Below are positions 18,314-26,347 of a DNA stretch of 64,000 bases, piece after piece. Source of the DNA: Irregularibacter muris. Lineage in GTDB: Bacteria > Bacillota > Clostridia > Eubacteriales > Garciellaceae. Below the pieces are notes generated by a model, which saw only the letters and a list, made by a program, of their open reading frames with translations, was not told the DNA's origin and searched no databases. The first letter of the stretch is position 1. Each line of letters starts with the position of its first letter. Location: contig NZ_JANKAS010000013.1 in the NCBI RefSeq assembly GCF_024622505.1, forward strand, positions 1-64,000, written 5' to 3'. A program made the position numbers and the translations under genes.

Positions 18314-19708
18314 TTAAGATTGTTTAACTAACCACCTTTCCTTAAATAATTTGCCAGATAAGGGTTTACTAAATAGATAACCTTGCACCTGATCACAATT
18401 TACTTTTTTCAAAAATTCTAGTTGACTTTTTTCCTCTACTCCTTCTGCTATTACATTAACCCCCAAAGTGTTTGCCATAGATATCATTGTCGCAACAATT
18501 GCTTTATTAGCAGTGTCCTTATGCAAGTCCATAATAAAATCTTTATCTATTTTTACTGTATCTAAATGGATTTTTTTAATATTGGAAATAGATGCATAAC
18601 CCGTACCAAAATCATCCATGGATATTTTTACGCCTAATTTTTGCAATTCCCTTATCATCCGACTGGCATAGTCAATATTATGTATAATTGTACTTTCAGT
18701 AATTTCAAGCTCTAAGTAGCCTGGTGCTAATCCTGTTTCCTCTAAAACCCCCTCTACTTTTTCCACCAATTGAGCATGATTTAAATTTATAGCTGATATA
18801 TTAATAGATATCGCCATAGGAGTATAGTTCTCCTTTTGCCATTGTTTATTTTGCATACAGGCATTTTTCAGTACCCATTGATCTATTTTTACGATTTGTC
18901 CTGTTTTTTCAGCTAAAGGTATAAATTGATTTGGATGAATTGTGCCTAGTTTGGGATGATTCCATCGAATTAATGCCTCCATCCCTACTAAACTCATGGT
19001 TTTTACATCAATTTTAGGTTGGTAATATAGTTCAAACTCTTCATTATGGATAGCCTTTGCTAAATCATTAATAAGGTCTAATTTATTTTTTATGAAGTTT
19101 TCCCCAGTGCTTTCAAAAAAACAATAATTGTTTTTCCCCAATTTCTTTGCTTGATACATTGCTAAATCTGCCTTTTTGATTAATGTCTCTGCCTCCTTAC
19201 CATCTAAAGGATATCGACTAATCCCTATACTAGCGGTTGTATATATCCCAATGCCTTCTTCAAATACAAAGGGATCATCAAAGATTCTAAGTATTTTTTC
19301 AGCTAAGCACTCTATTACATTTCCACTTTTCTTTTCCTGAATCAGCAAAATGAATTCGTCTCCACCCATTCGAGCAATCATATCAATCCCTTCTAAGTGG
19401 GATTTTAATCGGTAGGCAACTTCCCTTATTAATTGATCCCCATGACTATGCCCTAGAGCATCATTAATATATCGAAATCCATCAAGGTCAAATAAAATTA
19501 CTCCAAACACTTCATCCCTTTTGATCTGTTGCATGGTACGAGAAAGATACTTCATAAAAAAAGTACGATTTGGTAAATCCGTTAGGGCATCGTAATTAGC
19601 TAATTTTTTAATATAATTATGTACTGATGATGGTTCTCCATTGAATGGCTGAATATTTTTATTCCTTTCCTCTTCTCCATTGTTTTTACTATATAATTCT
19701 TTCTTCAT
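18314..19708 (-). CDS. Cytoplasmic GGDEF-EAL protein (c-di-GMP synthesis/hydrolysis)
   Basis: This 464-residue protein has a diguanylate cyclase domain (about 38-200) with an intact GGDEF at 115-119 and a phosphodiesterase domain (about 212-462) with intact EAL at 244-246, DDFGTGYAS and KIDKDF motifs. Both could be active. No RxxD inhibitory site is seen at the usual place before GGDEF (the residues there are GIDM). There is no membrane segment or N-terminal sensor; the first 30 residues are polar. The gene is preceded by a c-di-GMP-I riboswitch, so its expression is probably set by its own substrate or product. The ribosome binding site is AAAAGGGGGGG upstream of the ATG. The chemoreceptor gene lies downstream. 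Confidence 0.95.
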   Translation of the reverse strand: MKKELYSKNNGEEERNKNIQPFNGEPSSVHNYIKKLANYDALTDLPNRTFFMKYLSRTMQQIKRDEVFGVILFDLDGFRYINDALGHSHGDQLIREVAYRLKSHLEGIDMIARMGGDEFILLIQEKKSGNVIECLAEKILRIFDDPFVFEEGIGIYTTASIGISRYPLDGKEAETLIKKADLAMYQAKKLGKNNYCFFESTGENFIKNKLDLINDLAKAIHNEEFELYYQPKIDVKTMSLVGMEALIRWNHPKLGTIHPNQFIPLAEKTGQIVKIDQWVLKNACMQNKQWQKENYTPMAISINISAINLNHAQLVEKVEGVLEETGLAPGYLELEITESTIIHNIDYASRMIRELQKLGVKISMDDFGTGYASISNIKKIHLDTVKIDKDFIMDLHKDTANKAIVATMISMANTLGVNVIAEGVEEKSQLEFLKKVNCDQVQGYLFSKPLSGKLFKERWLVKQS

Positions 19709-19848
19709 TTAATCCCCCCCTTTTGGCGATGGAAAAAAGGCGCTATTCTAGAGCACCCTCCTGGCTATGGCAGGGGATATCCCCCTACAATTCCTTCTTA
19801 TGAAATAAAAAACTTGAACTCTTACCAACAAGGCCAACTTTTCTATTT

Positions 19849-19880
19849 CATAAATAAGGCACTGGTTATACACCAGTGCC
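19849..19880 (-). terminator. Terminator-like hairpin of the GEMM riboswitch expression platform
   Basis: Stem GGCACTGGT/ACCAGTGCC (19858-19880) with loop GTATA is followed on the minus strand by TTATTTATG. It lies 17 nt after the aptamer. A 10-bp inverted repeat (19798-19807 with 19844-19853) overlaps its tail and could form an alternative structure. The U-tract is interrupted, so terminator strength is uncertain. Confidence 0.6.
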
Positions 19881-19895
19881 CGATTAACATTAAAA

Positions 19896-19976
19896 AAGGC
19901 AACCTGGCAATCATAGGATAGTCATCCTTTAGACCCATAGCTTTGCGACCTTACCTTTCGATAAGTGTGCCATTTA
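19896..19976 (-). promoter_or_regulatory. Cyclic di-GMP-I (GEMM) riboswitch aptamer
   Basis: Read on the minus strand, the segment shows the GEMM-I consensus in order: AAATGGCACAC, the GNRA-type tetraloop ATCGAAAGGT, the conserved GGTCGCAAAGC, the receptor GGGTCTAAAGG, and closing GCCAGGTTGCC. The 5' and 3' ends pair as the P1 helix. A terminator-like hairpin follows, then the GGDEF-EAL gene 188 nt downstream. Ligand assignment rests on the well-established GEMM family; whether binding turns expression on or off is not decided here. The rest of the 552-bp gap (19977-20212) holds short TAGAAATAAG-type repeats and no gene I can support. Confidence 0.93.
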
Positions 19977-20212
19977 CTTATTTTGATATTTTGTTTTGTC
20001 CCATAACCTATTAATAATTCTGCTTATTTCTACTTATTTCTACATTATTATTTAAAGTCCTTCTTTATTCTACATTTTTTGCTTATTCCCGCAGGAACAG
20101 CATTGGTTTTGACATAAACTCACCAATCCTACAAGAAAACAGCTATGACCATACTGATGCGATAGGAAAGTTAGATCTCTCAGTAGCAAGAGGAACTTCT
20201 CCATAACATAAT

Positions 20213-20238
20213 GAAAGGGATGCCTAAGCATCCCTTAG
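20213..20238 (-). terminator. Hairpin after trkH, probable terminator
   Basis: Stem AAGGGATGC/GCATCCCTT (20215-20236) follows the trkH stop by about 22 nt. The minus-strand tail TTCATTATG is a poor U-tract. Confidence 0.5.
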
Positions 20239-20260
20239 TAATCAAATTAATGATTTTCTT

Positions 20261-21709
20261 TTAAATTTCATCTGTCCAAAACTTAGGATTAAAGAGCATA
20301 AGCATGGTAAAGAGTTCTAACCTTCCAAAAAGCATGAGGAAGGAAAAAAGCATTTTACTGGCATTGCCATATTCCCCAAAGTTACGGGTAGGGCCTACAA
20401 AATCAAAACCTGGTCCCACATTATTAAGTGTAGCAGCCACCGAACTTGAGGCACTGACTAGGCCAACTCCTTCTAAGGATACAACTATAGTTGCTAATAC
20501 AAAAATAATGATATATAGAGCAAAAAAGCTTGTAATGCTAGCAAGAACATCTCCAGATAATACTCGATCGTTGACTTTCACATGAATAATTGCCCGGGGA
20601 TGAAAGATTTTTGCCATTTCTCTTCTGATGAGTTTTAACAATACTAGAATCCTTATGTTCTTTATTCCCCCTGCGGTGGAACCGGCACACCCACCTACAA
20701 ACATCAATAAAAATAATATGGCTTTACTAAAGGTGGGCCATTGATCAAAGTCAGCTGTACTATAACCGGTGGTAGTAATAATGGAGCCTACCTGAAATAG
20801 AGCATGTTCAAAGGCCTTTCCTAAGCTCCCGTAATTGCTTTTAGCAATGTTCAGGGTAATAAGAAGTACACTGGCTGAAACAATCACCAAGTATAGTTTT
20901 AGCTCTTCATTTTTAATGCCCTCCCTTAATCGTCCTTTGTACATCTGGTAATAAAGGGAAAAACTTATACCGGATAAAATCATAAATATGGAAATAATAT
21001 AATTCACATAGGAACTATGATAGGCCCCTACACTAGCATTCTTGGTAGCAAATCCACCCGTCCCCACCGTACCGAAGGTATACACTAAGGAATCATAAAA
21101 ACTCATACCCCCTATTTTTAAAAACACAATCTGTATGATGGTAACTATAAAATAAACGGTATAAAGTATTTTGGCTGTATCTTTTATACGAGGTACAATT
21201 CTATCGGCAGTAGGTCCCGGGCTTTCTGCCTTAAATATCTGAAAGCTTCCTACCCCAAAGGCAGGCAGTATGGCAACGGTAAAAACAAGTATGCCCATCC
21301 CCCCTATCCAATGGCTAAAGGACCTCCAAAATAATATCCCTTGGGGAAGGGCTTCTACATCACCGATCACAGTGGCTCCTGTAGTAGTAAAACCTGAAAC
21401 CATTTCAAAAAAAGCATCAAACCAAGAAGGGACACTGCCTGAAAGTACAAGGGGAAGGGCACCGAAAAAAGAAACCAGAACCCATCCCACAGATACTATA
21501 CTTAATGCCTCCCTGGATTTTATACGTTTAATCCTCGTAGGAGTTTTATACATGATCAAGCCTAGAATCCCTGTAATTAAAATAGATAGGATAAAGGCCT
21601 TGCTATCATTTTGTCCATAATACAGACTCACTAGTAAGGAGGGAATCATCCCTAAGGACTCAAAAATTAATAAACTTCCTAATACCCTTATTACGATTGG
21701 ATAGTTCAT
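20261..21709 (-). CDS. trkH: Trk/Ktr-type potassium transporter membrane subunit
   Basis: A 482-residue polytopic protein of the TrkH/KtrB family, the K+-translocating subunit that works with cytoplasmic TrkA. Pore-loop signatures recur: SGFTTTGATV, GTGGFAT, TTTGYSTADF with GGCAGSTAGGIKNIR, and LNNVGPGFD. The start at 21709 has GGGGGG upstream and gives the usual N-terminus (MNYPIVIRVLG). It overlaps the 3' end of trkA by 50 bp in another frame, implying translational coupling. Confidence 0.94.
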   Translation of the reverse strand: MNYPIVIRVLGSLLIFESLGMIPSLLVSLYYGQNDSKAFILSILITGILGLIMYKTPTRIKRIKSREALSIVSVGWVLVSFFGALPLVLSGSVPSWFDAFFEMVSGFTTTGATVIGDVEALPQGILFWRSFSHWIGGMGILVFTVAILPAFGVGSFQIFKAESPGPTADRIVPRIKDTAKILYTVYFIVTIIQIVFLKIGGMSFYDSLVYTFGTVGTGGFATKNASVGAYHSSYVNYIISIFMILSGISFSLYYQMYKGRLREGIKNEELKLYLVIVSASVLLITLNIAKSNYGSLGKAFEHALFQVGSIITTTGYSTADFDQWPTFSKAILFLLMFVGGCAGSTAGGIKNIRILVLLKLIRREMAKIFHPRAIIHVKVNDRVLSGDVLASITSFFALYIIIFVLATIVVSLEGVGLVSASSSVAATLNNVGPGFDFVGPTRNFGEYGNASKMLFSFLMLFGRLELFTMLMLFNPKFWTDEI

Positions 21710-23078
21710 CTATAAGTCCCCCCTTTTTTTCCTTAAAAAAGGGTTCTATGGCATGGGTTTCAGCAGTCAAATAGAAAATAACCAGCCTATCTTGAGGATG
21801 TATAACCGTTTTCCCATTGGGGATGGTCACCTTCCCACTGTGTTCAATGGCTCCGATAATTACACCCTTGGGAAGATCCAATTCTTCTATGGGTTTTCCA
21901 ATAATGGAAAGCTTCTCTGAGGCAATAATTTCTGTCACTTCAGCCTGCTCTCCCAGTAATAGGGATACCGATATCACCCTTCCCCCTCGGATATATTTTA
22001 AAATATTACTTATAGAGATATTAATAGGATTTAGGGCTACATCTACCCCTAAGGTTTCTATAATACGGGAATAATTAGGCCTGCTTACCTTAGTAATTAC
22101 TTGTTCTACACCCAATTGCTTCGCCATAATAGACATCAGAATGTTTTCCTCATCATATCCTGTAACAGCGATAAAAGCATCCATAGTTTTTAAGTCCTCT
22201 TCTTCTAAAAGGTTCATATCTGTGCCATCTCCATAGATCACTAGGGCCTTATCAAGTTTTTCAGATAGATATCGGCATCTTTCTTTATTTTGTTCTATAA
22301 TTTTTACAATGATCCCAGATTTAGTTAGTTGACGGGCTAAATAAAAGCCTATCTTTCCTCCTCCTAAAATCATGGCTTTTTTTACATGCTTTTTATCCAC
22401 TTTTTTATTTATATTGATATTGCATTTTTCTATAAATTGATTTATTTTACTTCTTGTACCTATGATGTACAACAAGTCATATTCTTCTATGGTGGTGCCT
22501 CCATGGGGGATGATCATCTCCCCATCCCGAGATATGGCAGTTATCAATAAACCCTCCATATCTTCTAAATCGGATAGTTTTTTTCCTATAAAACTGGGCA
22601 CATGATTTACATAAAAATCAATCATATTTACTTTTCCTTTAGCAAAGGTATTGGAATAAAAGGTATACCTTTTTAGCAGATACCAAGTGATCTCATTGGC
22701 TATAGAGTATTCTGGATTGACAATATGGTCAATGCCCATTTCCTGCTTAATAAAGCTGATTTCATGAGCATACTCAGGGTTTCTAATTCTTGCAATGGTG
22801 TTTTTACATCCCATTTTTTTAGCTAGGGAACAAACGATAATGTTGGTTTCGTCGCTATTGGTCACTGCAGCAATTAAATCATATTGATGGACGTTTAATT
22901 CCTTCAAAACTTCTATTTGTACTCCACTGGCATTGATGGTTAAAACATCCAACTGATTATCGATACGTTCTATAACCCTTGGATCAGTATCCATTATGGT
23001 TACTTCGATATCATTAGTAAGCATAGTTTCAGCAAGTCTATATCCTAATTTACCTGCTCCCACTATAATTGCTCTCAT
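21660..23078 (-). CDS. trkA: Trk potassium system regulatory subunit
   Basis: A 472-residue peripheral protein with two tandem RCK units. Each has a Rossmann RCK_N domain (GAGKLGYRLAE near residue 6, and GGGKIGFYLAR near 235) followed by an RCK_C domain. The nucleotide-binding acidic residues after each second strand are present (MDTD and IEQN). It gates TrkH by binding NAD(H) or ATP; RCK_C domains are also known c-di-AMP sites in related proteins. It is the first gene of the trkA-trkH operon, with a -35/-10 pair at 23210-23237. Confidence 0.94.
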   Translation of the reverse strand: MRAIIVGAGKLGYRLAETMLTNDIEVTIMDTDPRVIERIDNQLDVLTINASGVQIEVLKELNVHQYDLIAAVTNSDETNIIVCSLAKKMGCKNTIARIRNPEYAHEISFIKQEMGIDHIVNPEYSIANEITWYLLKRYTFYSNTFAKGKVNMIDFYVNHVPSFIGKKLSDLEDMEGLLITAISRDGEMIIPHGGTTIEEYDLLYIIGTRSKINQFIEKCNININKKVDKKHVKKAMILGGGKIGFYLARQLTKSGIIVKIIEQNKERCRYLSEKLDKALVIYGDGTDMNLLEEEDLKTMDAFIAVTGYDEENILMSIMAKQLGVEQVITKVSRPNYSRIIETLGVDVALNPINISISNILKYIRGGRVISVSLLLGEQAEVTEIIASEKLSIIGKPIEELDLPKGVIIGAIEHSGKVTIPNGKTVIHPQDRLVIFYLTAETHAIEPFFKEKKGGLIDELSNRNKGIRKFINF

Positions 23079-23209
23079 AGGTAGTCCCTTCTTTCTCTAT
23101 CATTGATCAATGTTAAACATAAGATATATTTTAACATAATATTTGTCTTTGGCCATAATTATTTTTAGAATATTAACCTATTTTATTATCCTCGTCACCC
23201 TATACCTTG

Positions 23210-23237
23210 ATTATACATGATATAATCCGTTTGTCTA
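23210..23237 (-). promoter_or_regulatory. Probable sigma-A promoter of trkAH
   Basis: TAGACA (23232-23237) and TATAAT (23210-23215) are separated by 16 bp on the minus strand. The predicted leader is about 125 nt. Confidence 0.6.
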
Positions 23238-23290
23238 TGGATGTTCTCCCCAATATTTTACCAGGTCAAATCCTTTATTTCTGTCTATCC

Positions 23291-23320
23291 TTGACACTTC
23301 TGGGAGGATAAGAATATAAT
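23291..23320 (+). promoter_or_regulatory. Sigma-A promoter of the M-box/mgtE transcript
   Basis: Perfect TTGACA at 23291-23296 and perfect TATAAT at 23315-23320 are separated by 18 bp. The predicted start near 23327 lies just before the riboswitch. Confidence 0.75.
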
Positions 23321-23340
23321 GGTATTAGAAAACAAATACT

Positions 23341-23484
23341 ATTAGTTAGGTGAGGCTCCTGTAAAGATATATGCTGCTACCCAGAAAAATCGAGAGATTC
23401 CAATGGGTTAACAGGAACAATCGATAAGGTTGTTTTTAATGCAGCTGACCTAAGGTCAAAGCTTTTCAGTGCTAAAGCTCAACG
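23341..23484 (+). promoter_or_regulatory. M-box (ykoK) magnesium riboswitch
   Basis: The leader contains the conserved M-box blocks in order: TTAGGTGAGGCTCCTGTAA, ATATGCTGCTACCC, TCGAGAGAT, CCAATGGGT-AACAGG, TCGATAAGG, AATGCAGCT and GCTAAAGCTCAACG. M-boxes bind Mg2+ and switch off Mg2+-transporter genes by transcription termination. A terminator follows at 23505, and mgtE is the downstream gene, matching the family's usual target. Confidence 0.95.
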
Positions 23485-23504
23485 TAATTAGAAATATCTT
23501 TATT

Positions 23505-23531
23505 TCTCTGCTGTTGAGTAGAGATTTTTTT
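23505..23531 (+). terminator. Intrinsic terminator of the M-box expression platform
   Basis: Stem TCTCTGCT/AGTAGAGA (one G-U pair) with loop GTTG is followed by seven T residues. It should form when Mg2+ is bound. Confidence 0.85.
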
Positions 23532-23570
23532 ATTTGTTTTATCTTTTATTGGCGAAAGGATGTGATAATT

Positions 23571-23663
23571 ATGGAGGCTGGTCCTGTCCCCCGGGAAAAC
23601 CATGAACATTATCTATATTTTTCAAGGGTCATAATTATCGCTTGTCATAAATGGCCCTTATAA
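23571..23663 (+). CDS. Candidate leader peptide between the M-box and mgtE
   Basis: A 30-codon frame begins with ATG after AAAGGATG and starts MEAGPVPRENHEHYLYF. Its TAA stop overlaps the AGGAGG ribosome binding site of mgtE, so its translation would be coupled to mgtE. The acidic, proline-spaced beginning resembles enterobacterial MgtL (MEPDPTPLPRRR), whose translation responds to Mg2+ through ribosome destabilisation. A 9-bp stem (AAGGGTCAT with ATGGCCCTT) within the frame ends just before the mgtE ribosome binding site. No homologue is recognised, and a chance ORF remains possible. Confidence 0.4.
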   Translation: MEAGPVPRENHEHYLYFSRVIIIACHKWPL

Positions 23664-23675
23664 GGAGGTCCGAAT

Positions 23676-25010
23676 ATGCAAACAAAAATTTTACAACTCA
23701 TTCATGAAAAGAAATGGCAAGAAGTGCAGGAAGAAATTAAAGACTTAAATGCCGTAAATATCGCTGAGTCTTTTGAAGACCTAGATAATAATGATGTACT
23801 CATTCTTTTTAGAATATTACCTAAGGATTTAGCTGCGGATGTTTTTTCCCATCTTTCTAGGGAAGACCAAATGGTTATTGTGCAGTCCTTTGCAAATAAG
23901 GAAATAGAACATATATTAGAGGAATTACGTTTTGATGATATGATCGATTTTCTAGAGGAAGTGCCTGCAAATCTAGTAAAGAGAATTCTTAAAAATACTA
24001 CTGAAGAAAAAAGAGAATTAATTAATCAGTTTTTAAAGTATCCTGAAAACTCTGCTGGTAGTCTTATGACTATTGAATATGTAGAATTTAAGAAGAACTT
24101 AACAGTAAGAGCAGCCTTAAATAATATTAAAAAAACAGGGATGAATAAAGAAACGGTATATACTTGCTACGTTACCAATCCTAAAAGAAAGTTAGAAGGA
24201 ATTGTGCCCTTACGTAAATTAGTAACCAGTGAATTAGATACCACCATTGAAGAGATCATGTATACCGATGTCATTCACGTCCATACCCATGATGATCAAG
24301 AAGAAGTAGCCCATGTTTTTAAAAAATATGATTTCATTGCTCTACCCGTAGTGGACAAAGAAAATCGTTTGGTCGGGATTATTACCATCGATGATATTAT
24401 CGATGTTATTGAGCAAGAAAGTACAGAAGACTTTCAAATTATGGCCGGTATGCAGCCCTCTGAAGATGAATATTTGAAAACCAGTGTTTTCACCCTGTCT
24501 AGACATAGAATTACTTGGCTGTTAATCTTGATGATCTCCGCTACCTTTACAGGAAGAATTATTCAGCACTATGAAGATGTGTTGCAGTCTGTGGTTATTT
24601 TGACATCCTTTATTCCTATGCTTATGGATACAGGAGGAAATGCTGGCTCCCAATCCTCTACTTTGGTCATCCGTGGGATGGCTCTAGGGGAAATTGATAG
24701 CAATGATTATTGGAAAGTATTTTCAAAGGAATTACAAGTAAGTATCTTGGTAGGATTGATGCTAGCTGGTATTAACTTTCTGCGAATATTTTATTTGCAA
24801 AAAGTAGGATTGAATATCTCCTTAGTGGTCTCTGGAGCATTATTCCTGACTGTAGTGTTAGCTAAGATTGTAGGGGGGATTTTGCCCCTAGGAGCAAAAA
24901 AGCTAAAACTTGACCCTGCTATTATGGCAAGTCCATTGATTACTACCATTGTAGATGCTTCTTCTCTTATGGTATATTTCCTATTGGCTACGAAATTTTT
25001 AGGGATATAA
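23676..25010 (+). CDS. mgtE: Magnesium transporter MgtE
   Basis: A 444-residue Mg2+ channel. The N domain (about 1-130, alpha-helical repeats) is followed by two CBS domains (about 135-255), a plug helix, and five membrane helices from about 275. The family pore signature GGNAGSQSSTLVIRGMALGEI region is present, with the conserved Asp of DPAIMASPLITTIVDASSL in the last segments. Cytosolic Mg2+ bound between N and CBS domains closes such channels. The gene sits behind an M-box riboswitch, so synthesis and gating both respond to Mg2+. The start has AAGGAGG at ideal spacing. Confidence 0.96.
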   Translation: MQTKILQLIHEKKWQEVQEEIKDLNAVNIAESFEDLDNNDVLILFRILPKDLAADVFSHLSREDQMVIVQSFANKEIEHILEELRFDDMIDFLEEVPANLVKRILKNTTEEKRELINQFLKYPENSAGSLMTIEYVEFKKNLTVRAALNNIKKTGMNKETVYTCYVTNPKRKLEGIVPLRKLVTSELDTTIEEIMYTDVIHVHTHDDQEEVAHVFKKYDFIALPVVDKENRLVGIITIDDIIDVIEQESTEDFQIMAGMQPSEDEYLKTSVFTLSRHRITWLLILMISATFTGRIIQHYEDVLQSVVILTSFIPMLMDTGGNAGSQSSTLVIRGMALGEIDSNDYWKVFSKELQVSILVGLMLAGINFLRIFYLQKVGLNISLVVSGALFLTVVLAKIVGGILPLGAKKLKLDPAIMASPLITTIVDASSLMVYFLLATKFLGI

Positions 25011-25020
25011 TTGGCTACCT

Positions 25021-25070
25021 AGAAGGTAGAAATGACAATGAAATTATTGTGATTTCTGCCTTCTATTTTT
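25021..25070 (+). terminator. Intrinsic terminator of mgtE, overlapping the 3' end of the convergent ger gene
   Basis: A stem of about 19 bp with one wobble and one mismatch (25021-25039 with 25046-25064) is followed by ATTTTT. Its distal arm lies inside the last codons of the convergent permease gene. Confidence 0.75.
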
Positions 25071-26123
25071 GATGAAGGAAATAATCCATACTATTAGAGG
25101 AATAATCACTTGGAAGGGGAATGAATAATAGGGATAAACTTCTCTTGCCACTCTAAACATTTCAGACAAGCTTTCATATAACCATGCAGATACCCCTACA
25201 ACCACTGCGCAAATGGGTAGGATAAAGGCCTTATGATTCTCCAGATGAAATATTTGTGCAATGCCCAAACTTATGGAATGAATATAGACATCCAAAAAGA
25301 AACTTCCTCCGATAATCATATTGGCAGCTGCTAAGGGTTCTAATATAAGAGCGGGTATCAAAGAAGAGGAAAAATTAGGGGGAAAGGCCACAAGGTTTAA
25401 TAGGCTAGGTCCTATGACCAGCAAATCCCTAACCGTTATAATGAATAATATTAATCCACTAATTAGAACGGATATATAAGTGGCTTTGGCTAAATGGTTT
25501 TTTTCATTAAGATATGGGAAAATCATCAGTAGGATAACTAATTCTCCAAAGGGGAAGGTGGCTATCCCCCATCCCACCTTGAACACTGGTTTTATCCCAT
25601 TTTTTAATAGAGGAAAAAAAAATCTTACATCTACTTCTTTAAGTATAACTAAAGTCAATAAAAATACAGATATGATCAGCACTGGTATAAATATTTCTGC
25701 CATTCTTCCCATCACTTCAAAGCCCTTGCGAGTGATATAAGCAACAGATAGTATAAGGGCTATGGCAAGAATAGGCTGGGGGGTTTTCACATAAGTAATA
25801 TTGCCCATATACTCAGTAAAGCTCCTCAAGACTAAGGATGCAATATGAATAAAATACCACATATAGAGTAGGGAAAGGAATGTTCCAATCCAATTTCCAA
25901 AACTCTCCCTTAATATTTCCACTAAGGTTTTTCCTGGATGGAGTTTTGCGATAAGGATATAAAGAGTAATTATGCACAAACCTAATAGCAATCCTATAAT
26001 AAAAGCTAACCATGCATCCTGCATAGCTGCTCTAGCGGGATTCATAATAGCGTAGTCACTAAATAAAAGTCCTATAATTAGCAAGACAAATTGTAAGGTT
26101 GATATTCTTACTTTTTGAGACAT
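25044..26123 (-). CDS. Spore germinant receptor B subunit (GerAB-type permease)
   Basis: A 359-residue protein with about ten membrane helices of the endospore germination permease family (APC fold), which binds the germinant in the spore inner membrane. It begins with the typical cytoplasmic start MSQKVRISTLQFVLLIIGLL and contains the conserved MNPARAA-type first loop. It is the last gene of the operon A, C, small D-type, B read on the minus strand and lies 9 nt after the small gene. The germinant cannot be deduced. Confidence 0.9.
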   Translation of the reverse strand: MSQKVRISTLQFVLLIIGLLFSDYAIMNPARAAMQDAWLAFIIGLLLGLCIITLYILIAKLHPGKTLVEILRESFGNWIGTFLSLLYMWYFIHIASLVLRSFTEYMGNITYVKTPQPILAIALILSVAYITRKGFEVMGRMAEIFIPVLIISVFLLTLVILKEVDVRFFFPLLKNGIKPVFKVGWGIATFPFGELVILLMIFPYLNEKNHLAKATYISVLISGLILFIITVRDLLVIGPSLLNLVAFPPNFSSSLIPALILEPLAAANMIIGGSFFLDVYIHSISLGIAQIFHLENHKAFILPICAVVVGVSAWLYESLSEMFRVAREVYPYYSFPFQVIIPLIVWIISFIKNRRQKSQ

Positions 26124-26132
26124 TTTCCCACC

Positions 26133-26336
26133 TCATACAAAAAAGTTTACGATTTTTTCAATAATAATAACTGGACTTAGAGGAGCCTTATTTAGCAATA
26201 ATAATAAATTAAGGACAAATCCAAGAATAAGGAGGGAAAAATAGATGATAAAGGTCTTTTTTCTCTCCTGCTTTAAGATCATATTATAGTCAAATATGCC
26301 TATAATTATAAAGGCACCGATTAAAAGCACAACCAT
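26133..26336 (-). CDS. Small two-helix membrane protein, GerD-subunit-like (germinant receptor accessory)
   Basis: A 67-residue protein that is almost entirely two hydrophobic helices (about 2-16 and 28-46) split by the basic loop KQERKK. It sits between the receptor C and B genes with 11-nt and 9-nt gaps, so it must be co-expressed with them. Some GerA-type operons carry a small two-helix fourth gene, called D or GerKD-like, that modulates the receptor; position and topology fit that class. No sequence motif proves it. Confidence 0.6.
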   Translation of the reverse strand: MVVLLIGAFIIIGIFDYNMILKQERKKTFIIYFSLLILGFVLNLLLLLNKAPLSPVIIIEKIVNFFV

Positions 26337-26347
26337 TTTTTCACCTT

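Noticed and set aside
20137-20152. Sixteen bases identical to the lacZ start/M13 reverse primer region (AAACAGCTATGACCAT)
   Set aside because: Flanking bases diverge at once and look like the native AT-rich spacer, so chance is the better explanation than vector sequence.
20085-20215. A 43-codon minus-strand ORF (MEKFLLLLRDLTF start, Cys-rich end) in the gap after trkH
   Set aside because: No ribosome binding site, no recognised family, and it lies in a spacer with repeats; not enough to call a gene.
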